Positions 53,536-62,111 are shown, counted from the first letter of the stretch. The stretch: DNA of 64,000 nucleotides from Alphaproteobacteria bacterium (GCA_039980135.1 JBDXCV010000013.1:1-64000), one strand, 5' to 3'. Numbers and translations: made by a program. Notes: generated by a model not told the origin, from the sequence alone.

Positions 53536-53610
53536 GTCATGCCCGGACTTGATCCGGGCATCCATGTTCGGGACAGTGCATGAGATGCGCGGGTCGAGCC
53601 CGCGCATGAC
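53536..53610. repeat. Dispersed GTCATGC-type palindromic repeat (copy 2)
   Basis: GTCATGCCCGGACTTGATCC begins at 53536 and GAGCCCGCGCATGAC ends at 53610. The element has two hairpins. It lies between the secreted-protein gene and the MetE-like gene on the same strand, so it could act as a transcript stabiliser or terminator. Confidence 0.9.
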
Positions 53611-53631
53611 GATGACAATTCGGGGGAAACC

Positions 53632-54810
53632 ATGTTCGTCGCCACCAAGGACAAGGTGCTGCAGACCACCACCACGGGGGCGCTGCCGCGCCCTTCCTGG
53701 TACACCGAAAACCTGCGCGGGGCGCCGCTGTCGACGGGGTTTGCCCATCGCGCGTATCGCGAACAGCATCTCGATTGCCTGGCCTGCCACACCGCGGCCC
53801 AGAACCGGGCGGGGATCGACATTCTCGTCGATGGCGACACGCGGCTGGACGACGACGTGGCCGGGCGCAGCTGGGTCAGCTACGCCTATGAGCGCATCGA
53901 GGGTTTCGGGCCGCCGGGGGTGGCCGTGCAGCCCTATGCCGCGATGGCCGACAAGGGGCCGGGGGATCTGATCTGGGAGGTCATCGAAACACGGCTCACA
54001 CCCCATGTGACCGGGCCCGTCGGCAAGACCGACCTGCAGCTCGACCGGGCCTACAAGGCCATGGCGGGGATGACCGACAAGCCGGTGAAGATCGGCTCGA
54101 TCTCGGCCCAGGTGATCAGCCATATGTGCATCAACGATCATTATGCCGACACCCGTGATCTGCTGATGGCGCTGTCGGATGCGTTCAATGCCGAGTATCA
54201 CGCGCTGGCCGACGCGGGTGCGCCGCTGCTGCAGGTTGAGGAGCCCTCGATCCATCAGTCGATGCAGGTGCCGGGGCAAGAGGTTTCGGCCGAGCAGTAT
54301 GTGGAAGCCTTCAACCGCGAGGTCGCGGGTCTGCGCGACAAGACCGAAGTCTGGTGCCACACCTGCTGGGGCTCACCCGCCGCTCAGAAGATGTTCGCCG
54401 AACACGCCTCCTACGAACACGCGCTGCCGTATCTCGACCAGCTCGACGTGGATGTGATCACCGTGGAAGGGGCCACCAACAACGGCATGGACCTGGAGCA
54501 TTTCGGCAAGCTGATCTCGAAGGACAAGAAGATCGCGCTGGGTGTGATCAGCCACCGCACCCTGCAGGTCGAACGGCCCGAAGACGTCGCCGACCTGATC
54601 CGCCGCGCGCTCAAGCATATCGAGCCGGAGCGGCTGATCCTGTCGAGCGATTGCGGCTTCGGACGGGGGGCGGCGAGCCGGATGCACGCCTTCTACAAGA
54701 TGGTCTCGCTTGTGCGCGGCGCCAACATGGTGCGCAAGGAGCTGGGCCTCGATGAGGTCTATGTGCCCGCGACCGACCCGCAGATTTCCATGGTGCCACT
54801 GGCGAATTGA
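53632..54810 (+). CDS. MetE C-terminal-like cobalamin-independent methyltransferase
   Basis: A 392-residue UROD/MetE-superfamily TIM barrel. It corresponds to the catalytic C-terminal domain of cobalamin-independent methionine synthase, without the N-terminal domain. TTTTGALPRPSWY opens it. The zinc ligands are apparently His and Cys of WCHTCWG and Cys of SSDCGFGRG, and LQVEEPSIHQS contains acidic substrate residues. It may methylate homocysteine or another thiol, or use another methyl donor. It is a single gene flanked by repeats and a low-GC gene. Confidence 0.88.
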   Translation: MFVATKDKVLQTTTTGALPRPSWYTENLRGAPLSTGFAHRAYREQHLDCLACHTAAQNRAGIDILVDGDTRLDDDVAGRSWVSYAYERIEGFGPPGVAVQPYAAMADKGPGDLIWEVIETRLTPHVTGPVGKTDLQLDRAYKAMAGMTDKPVKIGSISAQVISHMCINDHYADTRDLLMALSDAFNAEYHALADAGAPLLQVEEPSIHQSMQVPGQEVSAEQYVEAFNREVAGLRDKTEVWCHTCWGSPAAQKMFAEHASYEHALPYLDQLDVDVITVEGATNNGMDLEHFGKLISKDKKIALGVISHRTLQVERPEDVADLIRRALKHIEPERLILSSDCGFGRGAASRMHAFYKMVSLVRGANMVRKELGLDEVYVPATDPQISMVPLAN

Positions 54811-54893
54811 ACGAGATCGTCGCCTTCCGTTCGCCTACTGCTTGGGGACACAGTTCTCCGGGTTGGGACCCCGATCGTTCTCGGAACCCCTCT

Positions 54894-55586
54894 TTACTCG
54901 ATTGCTGAGACAGCCGAGACCACCCGGTTCGCGAGAGAACCGTATTTCGCGCCATTTAAATCAGCGCAGTTGATCCCGCTGCTATTTGTTGCGAATGCTG
55001 CCATCAGCCATCCGGGAGAGGCGAAATACTGAACTCTCTCCGCTAATGTTACTTGGTTTGGTCGAAGAGAATAGAACGAGTGCAGTTTTCGAATGTTTAT
55101 CCCAGCAAAGAAATCAGAACTCTCCTCAAAATTTATTGCAAGATGAGGAAATTCGGGCTGAGAGATCGGCCGTGTTGCTATGCAAAGGTCGTTGTCCTCA
55201 AACGATTCGATAATTTTGATTTCGGTAGCCCACGCATTCCCACTTTTGGTCCATTGGTCGTACAGATCGCATGAACCGGCTGGGGTACTCAGCCGTTCGA
55301 CGACCGTAAATTGGTACAATCCGGCCTTATCATCCAAATAGAATGACATGATTATTCCAACATCAACCTCAAGCGCTCGATATCCTTCGGCAAACTGCGA
55401 CAAACAGAAGGGGCGACATCGTTCGCCATACAGATATCGCCGTTCGAGTTCGACGGACTGAAATACTGTGTCGCCGGCATCAATCGAGCAAAATCGCCAT
55501 AGCGCCGCATAAACAGGGCCTTCAGACAACAGCCAAAGAGCCGGCAAAAACCCAAGAGCAGAAAGTATAAAAGCGAACTTTTTCAC
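54894..55586 (-). CDS. Hypothetical exported protein, low-GC gene
   Basis: A 230-residue protein beginning at a GTG (MKKFAFILSALGFLPALWLL), with a Sec-type signal peptide ending near VYAA at residue 28. The mature part has five or six Cys (RFCSIDAG, ERCRPFCLS, GSCDLYD, DLCIATR, INCADLNG), suggesting disulfides in the periplasm. I do not recognise the family. GC content is clearly lower than the neighbours. The start overlaps the stop of a 38-codon open frame (TAGTG). It may have arrived by transfer together with that small frame. Confidence 0.72.
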   Translation of the reverse strand: MKKFAFILSALGFLPALWLLSEGPVYAALWRFCSIDAGDTVFQSVELERRYLYGERCRPFCLSQFAEGYRALEVDVGIIMSFYLDDKAGLYQFTVVERLSTPAGSCDLYDQWTKSGNAWATEIKIIESFEDNDLCIATRPISQPEFPHLAINFEESSDFFAGINIRKLHSFYSLRPNQVTLAERVQYFASPGWLMAAFATNSSGINCADLNGAKYGSLANRVVSAVSAIE

Positions 55587-55702
55587 TATCGACCTGTGGC
55601 AGCCAAAAAATCGAATTCACCTAACATTTCGATCATATCTTCTTTCGTGTCGAACGTTGCGACTAGTTCGATGGGCACGACATCGTCACGCGACACATGC
55701 AC
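55586..55702 (-). CDS. Candidate 38-residue mini-ORF coupled to the exported protein gene
   Basis: Reading from a GTG at 55702, the predicted product starts MHVSRDDVVPIELVATF and ends GEFDFLAATGR. The stop TAG shares its last G with the GTG start of the next gene. AGG lies a few bases before the start but spacing is short. The acidic, amphipathic composition looks protein-like. It could be a leader peptide, a small partner or the tail of a decayed larger gene; an in-frame stop 48 bases upstream of the GTG limits it. The rest of the gap to 55846 holds only a partial palindromic repeat near 55750. Confidence 0.35.
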   Translation of the reverse strand: MHVSRDDVVPIELVATFDTKEDMIEMLGEFDFLAATGR

Positions 55703-55846
55703 TTGCCTACATGAAGGGTGCTGTGTCGGACCGCGTGTGATCTAGGGAGCGGGCGGGTTTGAAGTCCGCGGGAGATAATACGTAAGATGGGGCGTCGTTA
55801 TCGCGAACGGTTGAGCGGCGGCACAGGGCAACGTAGGCTTCTGGCT

Positions 55847-56758
55847 ATGGCTAATGTCTATGCAAAGAGCCCGGGTACCCGGCCCGAGGGTAATGTGGGC
55901 ACCAAGCGCGAGCGGGTGCGCGAACGGCGCAACTATCGCCACATCGAGGTGCGGCCCTATGCCCCCAATCTGGGCGCGGAAGTACGCGGGATCGATCTGG
56001 CCGACGGCCTGACCGAAGACCAGTTCGCGGAGGTGTTCCAGGCCCATCTCGACCATCAGGTGCTGTTCTTCAAGGAACAGTCGCCGATCGCGCCCGAGAC
56101 CCAGATTGCCATCGGCGAAATGTTCGGGGAGCTCCACTACCACCCCGGGAACCCGGGCAAGGATGGCTTCCCCGCGATCATGGAAATCCATGCCCATGCG
56201 GGTTCGAAGACGGCCAACGGGGAGTACTGGCATTCCGACGTGTCGTGCGACGCCGAACCGCCGCTGGGCACAATGCTGCAGCTCCACATCCTGCCCGAGA
56301 GCGGTGGCGACACCATGTTCGCCGACAGCTATGCGGCGTGGGAGATGTTGTCGGATCCGCTGAAGGCCATGCTCGACGGGATGTGCGCGACCCATGCGGG
56401 GGAACATATCTATCGCGGGCGTTACGCGGATTTCGGCGTAGACGACACGGGCAAGGTCTATCCCTCGGCGGTCCATCCGATCGCGCGCACTCATCCGGGG
56501 ACGGGGCGCAAGGCACTCTATGTCAATCGAGGCTTCACCACGGGGATCGTCGGGCTGGAACCGGACGAGAGCGAGGCAGTGCTCGATTTCCTGCTCGATC
56601 ATGTCGAGAAGATCGACTTCCAGATCCGCTATCGCTGGGATGTGAACGACCTGGCCTTCTGGGACAATCGCTGCGTGATGCACCGGGCGCTGTGGGACTA
56701 TTGGCCCGCCGAGCGCAAGGGCCACCGGGTGACGATCAAGGGCGACCGCCCGGTCTAA
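55847..56758 (+). CDS. TauD/TfdA family Fe(II)/2-oxoglutarate dioxygenase
   Basis: A 303-residue non-heme iron dioxygenase. The start ATG at 55847 is preferred to 55787 because the extra residues are arginine-rich and unlike the family. GAEVRGIDLADGLTEDQF is the TauD N-terminal signature. EYWHSDVSCD has the iron-binding HxD, NRCVMHRALWDYW the distal His, and KGHRVTIKGDRPV the 2-oxoglutarate-binding Arg. Substrates of the family include taurine and aryloxyacetates; the actual one is not predictable here. Confidence 0.92.
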   Translation: MANVYAKSPGTRPEGNVGTKRERVRERRNYRHIEVRPYAPNLGAEVRGIDLADGLTEDQFAEVFQAHLDHQVLFFKEQSPIAPETQIAIGEMFGELHYHPGNPGKDGFPAIMEIHAHAGSKTANGEYWHSDVSCDAEPPLGTMLQLHILPESGGDTMFADSYAAWEMLSDPLKAMLDGMCATHAGEHIYRGRYADFGVDDTGKVYPSAVHPIARTHPGTGRKALYVNRGFTTGIVGLEPDESEAVLDFLLDHVEKIDFQIRYRWDVNDLAFWDNRCVMHRALWDYWPAERKGHRVTIKGDRPV

Positions 56759-56766
56759 GTCTCCTC

Positions 56767-56851
56767 GTCATGCCCGGACTTGATCCGGGCATCCATCTTT
56801 CGGATCCGATGATTGTGTGCCGGAGATGCCCGGATCAAGTCCGGGCATGAC
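56767..56851. repeat. Dispersed GTCATGC-type palindromic repeat (copy 3)
   Basis: GTCATGCCCGGACTTGATCC begins at 56767 and GATCAAGTCCGGGCATGAC closes at 56851, so the two ends are near-perfect inverted copies around a 30-base centre. It lies between two convergent genes and may serve as a bidirectional terminator. Confidence 0.92.
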
Positions 56852-56859
56852 GGAATACT

Positions 56860-57603
56860 CTAGGTCAGGTTCCGCCCGTACAGCGCGAACAGCCGTTCCC
56901 AATGGCGTTCGGCGGCGGGCTTGTCGTAGATGGGCCGTTGGGGGAACGCGAAGCCGTGATGTGCGCCGGGGTGAATCTCGATCTCGCCGCGCGTGCCCGC
57001 TGCGTCGAACAGTTCCTGCAGCTCCGCGACCATCGGCAGGGGTGCGAGATCGTCGATCTCCGCGCAGGAGATGTAGGCCTCGCCCTTGATCTTCGCGAGG
57101 TTGAGATGCGGGCTTTCCTCGGCATCGCTGACGATCCAGGTGCCGTAGAAAGAGGCGGCGGCCGCAATCCGGTCCGGGTAACGCGCGGCGGCGGCCAGCG
57201 CATACGGCCCGGCCATGCAGTAGCCGTGCACGCCGACGCTGCCCGGGCGCGCCATCCCGGGATGGGCGTCGAGGAAGGCGAACATCGCCGCGACGTCGTC
57301 CATCACCGGCGGGATGGTCATCTTGGTGCGGATCGCACGCATGCGGGTCCAGTCGGCGCTTTCCTTGACCAGCACATCGGGGCCGAACTTGGTGTCGCGG
57401 CCGGCGCGGTAATAGAGATTGGGCAGCAGCACGCAATAGCCGCTGGTCGCCAGGCGGCGTGCCATGTCGTGTAGTTCTTCGCGGATGCCCGGCGCATCCA
57501 TCAGGAACAAAACCGGTGGGCAGGGATCACCGCGTTCGGGCCGGCAGATGAAGGTCTCCATCGCGCCGTCATCGGTGGCGATGTCGCGTGTTTCCTCGAT
57601 CAT
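56860..57603 (-). CDS. Dienelactone hydrolase family protein
   Basis: A 247-residue alpha/beta-hydrolase. VHGYCMAGPYALAAAARY carries a Cys nucleophile, as in true dienelactone hydrolases. Asp (EIDDLAPL) and His (PGAHHGFAFPQR) complete the triad. It hydrolyses cyclic lactones or ester substrates in the cytoplasm. It is convergent with the TauD-type gene and sits 26 bases downstream of the malonyl-CoA decarboxylase gene on the same strand, so the two may be co-transcribed. Confidence 0.92.
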   Translation of the reverse strand: MIEETRDIATDDGAMETFICRPERGDPCPPVLFLMDAPGIREELHDMARRLATSGYCVLLPNLYYRAGRDTKFGPDVLVKESADWTRMRAIRTKMTIPPVMDDVAAMFAFLDAHPGMARPGSVGVHGYCMAGPYALAAAARYPDRIAAAASFYGTWIVSDAEESPHLNLAKIKGEAYISCAEIDDLAPLPMVAELQELFDAAGTRGEIEIHPGAHHGFAFPQRPIYDKPAAERHWERLFALYGRNLT

Positions 57604-57629
57604 GTGTGTTTCCCCGTTATGCCTTGCGG

Positions 57630-59063
57630 CTAGAGCAGATTGCGAACGCCGCTGGACGCCGGAATCTCGCTGCCCGTGACATAGGCCTCGTGGTTCGTCT
57701 CGATCCGCGCCTTGTCGTAGAGATAGTTGACCATCGCGCCGGCGGATTGCTGCATGCCGCGCGACGAGACATCGGCCAGCCAGTTGATCCGCTCGACCAT
57801 GGCACCGTTGCTGAGATGGAAATGGGCGACGGAATCCAGGGCCGTGCCGGTGGATTCACGACGCTGGTAGAGCAGGTAGCCCGCCACCAGATGCATCAAA
57901 ATCGGCTTGAGAGCCTCGGCGATGTCCTCGTTCCGGTGCCAGCCGGTCTGGTCCAGCAGGTATGGCAGCACGCCGGCGCCCTCGGGCAGGTCACGCGCGA
58001 CCGCGTTGAGGGCGTCTTCCTGCTCATGATTGAGGAGTTCCGCGCCGTCATCCAGGCGTTTGTCGAGCCAGCGCCGGAATCCGGGAATGGGTGACAGGGT
58101 CGCGAACGTCTTGATATTCGGCAACTCGTGAGAGAGGTGATCGACCACCTGCTTGATCAGGAAATCCCCGAAGCTTACGCCCGACAGGCCGGGCTGGGCG
58201 TTCGAGATCGAGTAGAAGATCGCCGTATCGGCGTCTTGCGGGTCGGCGATCGGCTGGTTTTCGTCGAGCAGGGTCTGGACGCTGTCGGCGATGCCCTTGA
58301 CCAGGGCAACTTCAACGAAAATCAGCGGTTCGTCATGCATGGACGGATGGAAGAACGCATAGAAACGACGGTCGGATTCGAGCCGGTTCTTGAGATCGGT
58401 CCAGGACTGGATCTCGTGGACGGCCTCATACGCGATCAGCTTCTCGAGCAGGTCTGCCGGCGCGCCCCAGGTGATCCGTCGCAATTCCAGGAAGCCGGCG
58501 TCGAACCAGCCCGACAGGAGATACTTCAGTTCGGCGTCCAGGGGGGCGAGCTGCGGATGCTCACGCAGCAGGGCGCGCAGATCCGAACGCATATCCACCA
58601 AAAATTTAACACCGTATTCCAAACCATTGAATTGACGCAGTAATTTCATGCGCGGCGAAGACAGTTCGTCACGCAATTTCGCTAGCGCCAGCGCGTAGGA
58701 TTTCGGATCGTCTGCGGCATTGCGCACCGCATCCATGGCGTCGTTCAGACGCGAGGGCTCGATTCCGTACTCGTCCGTCAGGAGGGTCAGAAAGCGGAGG
58801 CGGCCGGCGTCGTTGAGTTCGAGATAGCAGTGGCCGAGGTCCGCGGCATTGCCGCGCGCTGATGCCTCCCCACCACGCCCTGACAGGCTGGCGTCGATCT
58901 GCTGTCGCAGTCGGGCGAGATCCTCATCGGGTAGATTGGGCTTCACGCTCAGGCCCGACCGCGCGGTCAGGCTGCTGGCGCTTTCGACGACGTCACGCAG
59001 GGCGCGGCGCAGAATGCCGCGGGTGCGGCCGAGAATTCCGGAGGAAACTATGGTATCGGACAT
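57630..59063 (-). CDS. Malonyl-CoA decarboxylase
   Basis: A 477-residue protein with an N-terminal helical domain and a C-terminal acyltransferase-like catalytic domain. Conserved segments are GAPADLLEKLIAYEAVHEI, AIFYSISNAQPGLSGVSFG with the catalytic Ser, and VAHFHLSNGAMVERINWLAD with the catalytic His. It converts malonyl-CoA to acetyl-CoA and CO2. The family occurs in alphaproteobacteria and animal mitochondria. It shares an apparent transcript with the downstream dienelactone-hydrolase-like gene. Confidence 0.95.
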   Translation of the reverse strand: MSDTIVSSGILGRTRGILRRALRDVVESASSLTARSGLSVKPNLPDEDLARLRQQIDASLSGRGGEASARGNAADLGHCYLELNDAGRLRFLTLLTDEYGIEPSRLNDAMDAVRNAADDPKSYALALAKLRDELSSPRMKLLRQFNGLEYGVKFLVDMRSDLRALLREHPQLAPLDAELKYLLSGWFDAGFLELRRITWGAPADLLEKLIAYEAVHEIQSWTDLKNRLESDRRFYAFFHPSMHDEPLIFVEVALVKGIADSVQTLLDENQPIADPQDADTAIFYSISNAQPGLSGVSFGDFLIKQVVDHLSHELPNIKTFATLSPIPGFRRWLDKRLDDGAELLNHEQEDALNAVARDLPEGAGVLPYLLDQTGWHRNEDIAEALKPILMHLVAGYLLYQRRESTGTALDSVAHFHLSNGAMVERINWLADVSSRGMQQSAGAMVNYLYDKARIETNHEAYVTGSEIPASSGVRNLL

Positions 59064-59213
59064 GATATTCAGAACTTGGCGCTCGGATGAAGGTTAAGCA
59101 AGCCGCGTGATACGAAAAATTTGTGACGCTGGCGTGATTTAGCGGAATGGCAGACCATATTCGAAACGGTCTATGGATGACCTTCGATAAAGGTCAAATT
59201 GGGAGAGATTATG

Positions 59214-59915
59214 ATGGCAGACAAGGAAGTAGCGCTGATCGTCGGCGCCGGCGAAGGATTGAGCGCGTCGCTCGCGCGGCTGTGCGCATCCCAGGGCATG
59301 GAGGTCGCGCTCGCGGCCCGAAATCCGGGAAAGCTCGACGATCTCTGCGCAGAGACCGGTGCGACGGCCTATGCATGCGACGTGATCGACGGTGCATCCG
59401 TGGACTCCCTGTTCGATGCTGTCGTGGCTGAAAAAGGTACTCCAAACCTCGTGGTCTACAACCCGAGTGCACGCGCGCGGGGACCGATCACGGAACTTGA
59501 TCGGGAAGAGGTGAAAAACGCCGTCCTGATCACCTGTTATGGCGGGTTCGTGGTGGGTCAGAAGGCCGCCGAACTCATGCTCGAGCGCGGTAGCGGCTCG
59601 ATCCTGTTTACGGGTGCCTCGGCCAGCGTGAAGGGCTATCCCAACTCCTCGTCCTTCGCCATCGGCAAGTTCGGCCTGCGCGGTCTGGCACAATCCATGG
59701 CCCGCGAGCTGCACCCCCAGAACATCCACATCGGCCATTTCGTGATCGACGGCGGGATCGTCAAGAAATCGGGCGATGACCGGGCTTCCGCGCGGGGCGA
59801 CGACGGTATGCTCGATCCCGACGCTATCGCGGAAAGCTATCTCCAGTTCCATCGCCAGCATCGCAGCACATGGGCCTGGGAGCTCGAGGTGCGGCCCTGG
59901 GTCGAGAAATTCTAG
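59214..59915 (+). CDS. SDR family protein with Phe in place of the catalytic Tyr
   Basis: A 233-residue Rossmann protein. The start at 59214 is chosen because GGGAGAG lies seven or eight bases before it; ATG at 59211 is nearly equivalent. The cofactor loop reads GAGEGLSASLARL. The segment normally YxxxK reads FAIGK in NSSSFAIGKFGLRGLAQS, so the catalytic Tyr is a Phe. Related SDRs with FAxxKFALRxLAQS share this, so it is likely a family trait. The reaction is unknown. A small membrane protein gene follows six bases later. Confidence 0.88.
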   Translation: MADKEVALIVGAGEGLSASLARLCASQGMEVALAARNPGKLDDLCAETGATAYACDVIDGASVDSLFDAVVAEKGTPNLVVYNPSARARGPITELDREEVKNAVLITCYGGFVVGQKAAELMLERGSGSILFTGASASVKGYPNSSSFAIGKFGLRGLAQSMARELHPQNIHIGHFVIDGGIVKKSGDDRASARGDDGMLDPDAIAESYLQFHRQHRSTWAWELEVRPWVEKF

Positions 59916-59920
59916 GGGAC

Positions 59921-60217
59921 ATGCCGATCATACTGCTGCGTGGTGCGCGGGCCGTCGTCATGGCCGGTTTCGTCGTCTGCGCAGCTGCGTTCGTGGGGCT
60001 GAGCATCTATGCGGCGCTTCAGTTCGGCCTCTGGTGGCCCGGTCTGGTTGGCCTGGAGGGGAGCACCCGCCTGATCCTGGCTGCCGTCACCATGCTGCCG
60101 TTTCTGCTGCTGTTTACCAGGCTCAACTGGTCGCGACCGCTCGGATGGCTGTCCCAGCGCTTCAATCGGGTGGTTGAGCCTATCGACCGGGCGATAGCGA
60201 AAAGAAGTACGTCCTAG
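59921..60217 (+). CDS. Small membrane protein of unknown function
   Basis: A 98-residue protein starting MPIILLRGARAVVMAGF, with AGGGGAC directly before the ATG. Two hydrophobic segments (about 12-38 and 48-70) are followed by a basic, amphipathic tail (LNWSRPLGWLSQRFN...). It begins six bases after the SDR stop and is probably co-transcribed with it. Its stop codon overlaps the stop of the convergent DM13 gene in a shared CTAG. No family is recognised. Confidence 0.75.
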   Translation: MPIILLRGARAVVMAGFVVCAAAFVGLSIYAALQFGLWWPGLVGLEGSTRLILAAVTMLPFLLLFTRLNWSRPLGWLSQRFNRVVEPIDRAIAKRSTS

Positions 60218-60642
60218 CGTTGCTTTAGTGTCGCGACAGCGAACGCGGTCTCGAAGGTCTCACACCAGACGACAACGCTGCCCCATTCGAAATCGTGTGC
60301 CTCGGGCGGAATGGGGTAAGTCTGCGATCCGGTGAGGCTCTTGAGTCTGCCGAGTGAGAAAAACGCCGCTGTTACGTCTTCCGGGAATAGAGGATCCGGC
60401 TCCTTGACCAGGTAGACGTGCAAATTGGGCCCGGGAACGACTTCCATCTCGTGCATGTGAAGGGCTGTCTGGATGTCCGGGTGAACGGGTTTTTGAATGA
60501 CACACCATCCAGAGCCGCGATGGATGGGGTCGCCGTCTCGGAACACACCGATTAACGTATTGGCGAATGCGTAGGCTGCCCCGGGACGTATTGCAGCTGC
60601 GAGCGAAACCGCAGGCAGCAACAAAAAAGCCCGCCGGCGCAT
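60214..60642 (-). CDS. DM13-domain exported protein
   Basis: A 142-residue protein. MRRRAFLLLPAVSLAAAIRP is an N-terminal export signal with a twin-Arg-like start, cleaved near residue 25. The rest is a DM13 domain: GVFRDGDPIHRGSGWCVI, GPNLHVYLVKE, LGRLKSLTGSQTYPIP and SVVVWCETFETAFAVATL. DM13 domains have been proposed to bind cofactors through a conserved Cys and act in redox reactions outside the cytoplasm. The ATG shares its A with the stop of the upstream reductase gene (TAATG), so the two are coupled. Confidence 0.85.
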   Translation of the reverse strand: MRRRAFLLLPAVSLAAAIRPGAAYAFANTLIGVFRDGDPIHRGSGWCVIQKPVHPDIQTALHMHEMEVVPGPNLHVYLVKEPDPLFPEDVTAAFFSLGRLKSLTGSQTYPIPPEAHDFEWGSVVVWCETFETAFAVATLKQR

Positions 60643-61640
60643 TATCCGTCCGCGTTCGGTGTGAGGACGACTTTGCCGTTGCGCCCGCCTTTCATGGCGT
60701 GGGAGACCGCGTCCTTGATCCGGTCGAGCGGATAGGTGGCCTCGATTTCCGCGTGCATGCGGCCTTCGGCGATATAGCCCGCCAATTCGTCATAGACGGC
60801 CTTGCGTTCGGGCAGGGTCGAGTATCTGCTCAGCCAAAGGGAGAGCCAGACCCCCTGTAGCTTGATTTCGCGGAAAATGATGTCGTCCGGCCAAAGCTGG
60901 CAGGGTTTCTTCGACAGCAGGCCGTAGTTGGCGATCGTGCCGCCGTCGGCGAGACAGTCGGCCAGATGCTGGGTCGAATCCCCCGCCACCGCGTCGATCG
61001 CCAATTTTATGGGCGCACTGCCGGTCGCGGCCTTGACCCGTTCGCCAAGGTCCGGTCCGTCGACGGCACAAACATCCCCCCCGGCGCGGGTAACGAAATG
61101 TTCAAGCCCCTCGCGGCGGACGACATTGACGGTCTTCAGCCCGTAAATCCCTGCGAGTTGCATAACATACTGGCCGACGGCGGAGTTGGCCGCGTTCTGG
61201 ATTACCCAGTCGCCGGCTTCAAGGTCGACGACAGTCTTGAGCAGCAGCCAGGACGTTGGCGGATTGGCCATCAGCATGGCCAGCTGGATCGGATCGCCAT
61301 GCGCCGGGAACGTCACCAGTATTTTCTCGGCCTTGATCACGACCTGTTGGCGCCAGGAGCCGGAGTAGGGCGGAATCATTACCCGGTCGCCGGGCTTCAC
61401 GTTGGTGACGTCCGCTCCGACCTCGCGAATGACGCCGGCACCTTCGGCCCCGGGAATGGCCGGCAACTCCGGCTGAATGCCGTACCCGCCCGACAATGTG
61501 AGCAAATGGGAGGGGTTGATGGCCGCCGCCTCGACATCGACCAGCGCCTCGTCAGCGCCGACGTCGGCCGTCTGCAGGTCGATGATTTCGACCACGTCGG
61601 GAGGATTACCGGTCTCGGTGAACTGGACCGCCTTCTTCAT
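60642..61640 (-). CDS. Medium-chain NAD(P)H-dependent reductase (MECR/quinone reductase-like)
   Basis: A 332-residue MDR-superfamily protein from the ATG at 61640; a GTG three codons upstream is also possible. The N-terminal catalytic domain (INPSHLLTLSGGYGIQPELP, PGAEGAGVIREVG) resembles the mitochondrial enoyl-thioester reductase MECR/ETR1 and lacks zinc ligands. NAANSAVGQYVMQLAGIYGL is the nucleotide-binding site. It reduces an enoyl or quinone substrate with NADPH. It is translationally coupled to the DM13 gene. Confidence 0.88.
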   Translation of the reverse strand: MKKAVQFTETGNPPDVVEIIDLQTADVGADEALVDVEAAAINPSHLLTLSGGYGIQPELPAIPGAEGAGVIREVGADVTNVKPGDRVMIPPYSGSWRQQVVIKAEKILVTFPAHGDPIQLAMLMANPPTSWLLLKTVVDLEAGDWVIQNAANSAVGQYVMQLAGIYGLKTVNVVRREGLEHFVTRAGGDVCAVDGPDLGERVKAATGSAPIKLAIDAVAGDSTQHLADCLADGGTIANYGLLSKKPCQLWPDDIIFREIKLQGVWLSLWLSRYSTLPERKAVYDELAGYIAEGRMHAEIEATYPLDRIKDAVSHAMKGGRNGKVVLTPNADG

Positions 61641-61761
61641 ATCACCCACACGAATTCTCCAAACGGGGCCTCGCCCTTCGACAGGCTCAAAACGTGGCCG
61701 AACAAGTGACCACCCGCATGCCGAGCGTGTCGAAACATGCGGAAGGAAATGTTTTACATGG

Positions 61762-62082
61762 TCAGGCGGCTGTCTTGATCTCGCCCGCCTCGTTGTCGAC
61801 GATCACGGGTGTCTCGAAGATCGTGATATCCGGATCGGCGCCGCTCAGATCGCGGATCGCCTGGCGCCACGGGCCGCCCTCGGCATAGACTTTCTCGGCC
61901 GCCTCACGGCTTTCCCATGTGTACACACCGCCGCGAATGCCGCGCGCGCCATCGTACAGGAAGTTCTTGCGGATCAGCCCAGGCATGCCCTCGAACTTGC
62001 CCGCCGCAGCCCTTATATGTGCGACGACCTCATCGCGGGAGGCACCTTTCGTCACCTTGAACTGCACGAGTGCCGTAATCAT
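61762..62082 (-). CDS. YdhR-like monooxygenase-fold protein, copy B
   Basis: A 106-residue ferredoxin-like (dimeric alpha-beta barrel) protein. It begins MITALVQFKVTKGASRDEV and contains GLIRKNFLYDG and GGVYTWESREAAEKVYAEGG, segments like those of YdhR-type putative monooxygenases. It is nearly identical in layout to the upstream copy A. Function is unknown; small proteins of this fold often oxidise or bind aromatic or hydrophobic molecules. Confidence 0.85.
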   Translation of the reverse strand: MITALVQFKVTKGASRDEVVAHIRAAAGKFEGMPGLIRKNFLYDGARGIRGGVYTWESREAAEKVYAEGGPWRQAIRDLSGADPDITIFETPVIVDNEAGEIKTAA

Positions 62083-62111
62083 CAGCGGCGTCTCCCGTCT
62101 TCCCGTCTTCG

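Noticed and set aside
55742-56725. A 327-codon minus-strand frame opposite the TauD-type gene
   Set aside because: The + frame has the complete HxD...H iron site; the minus frame is its complement without family features.
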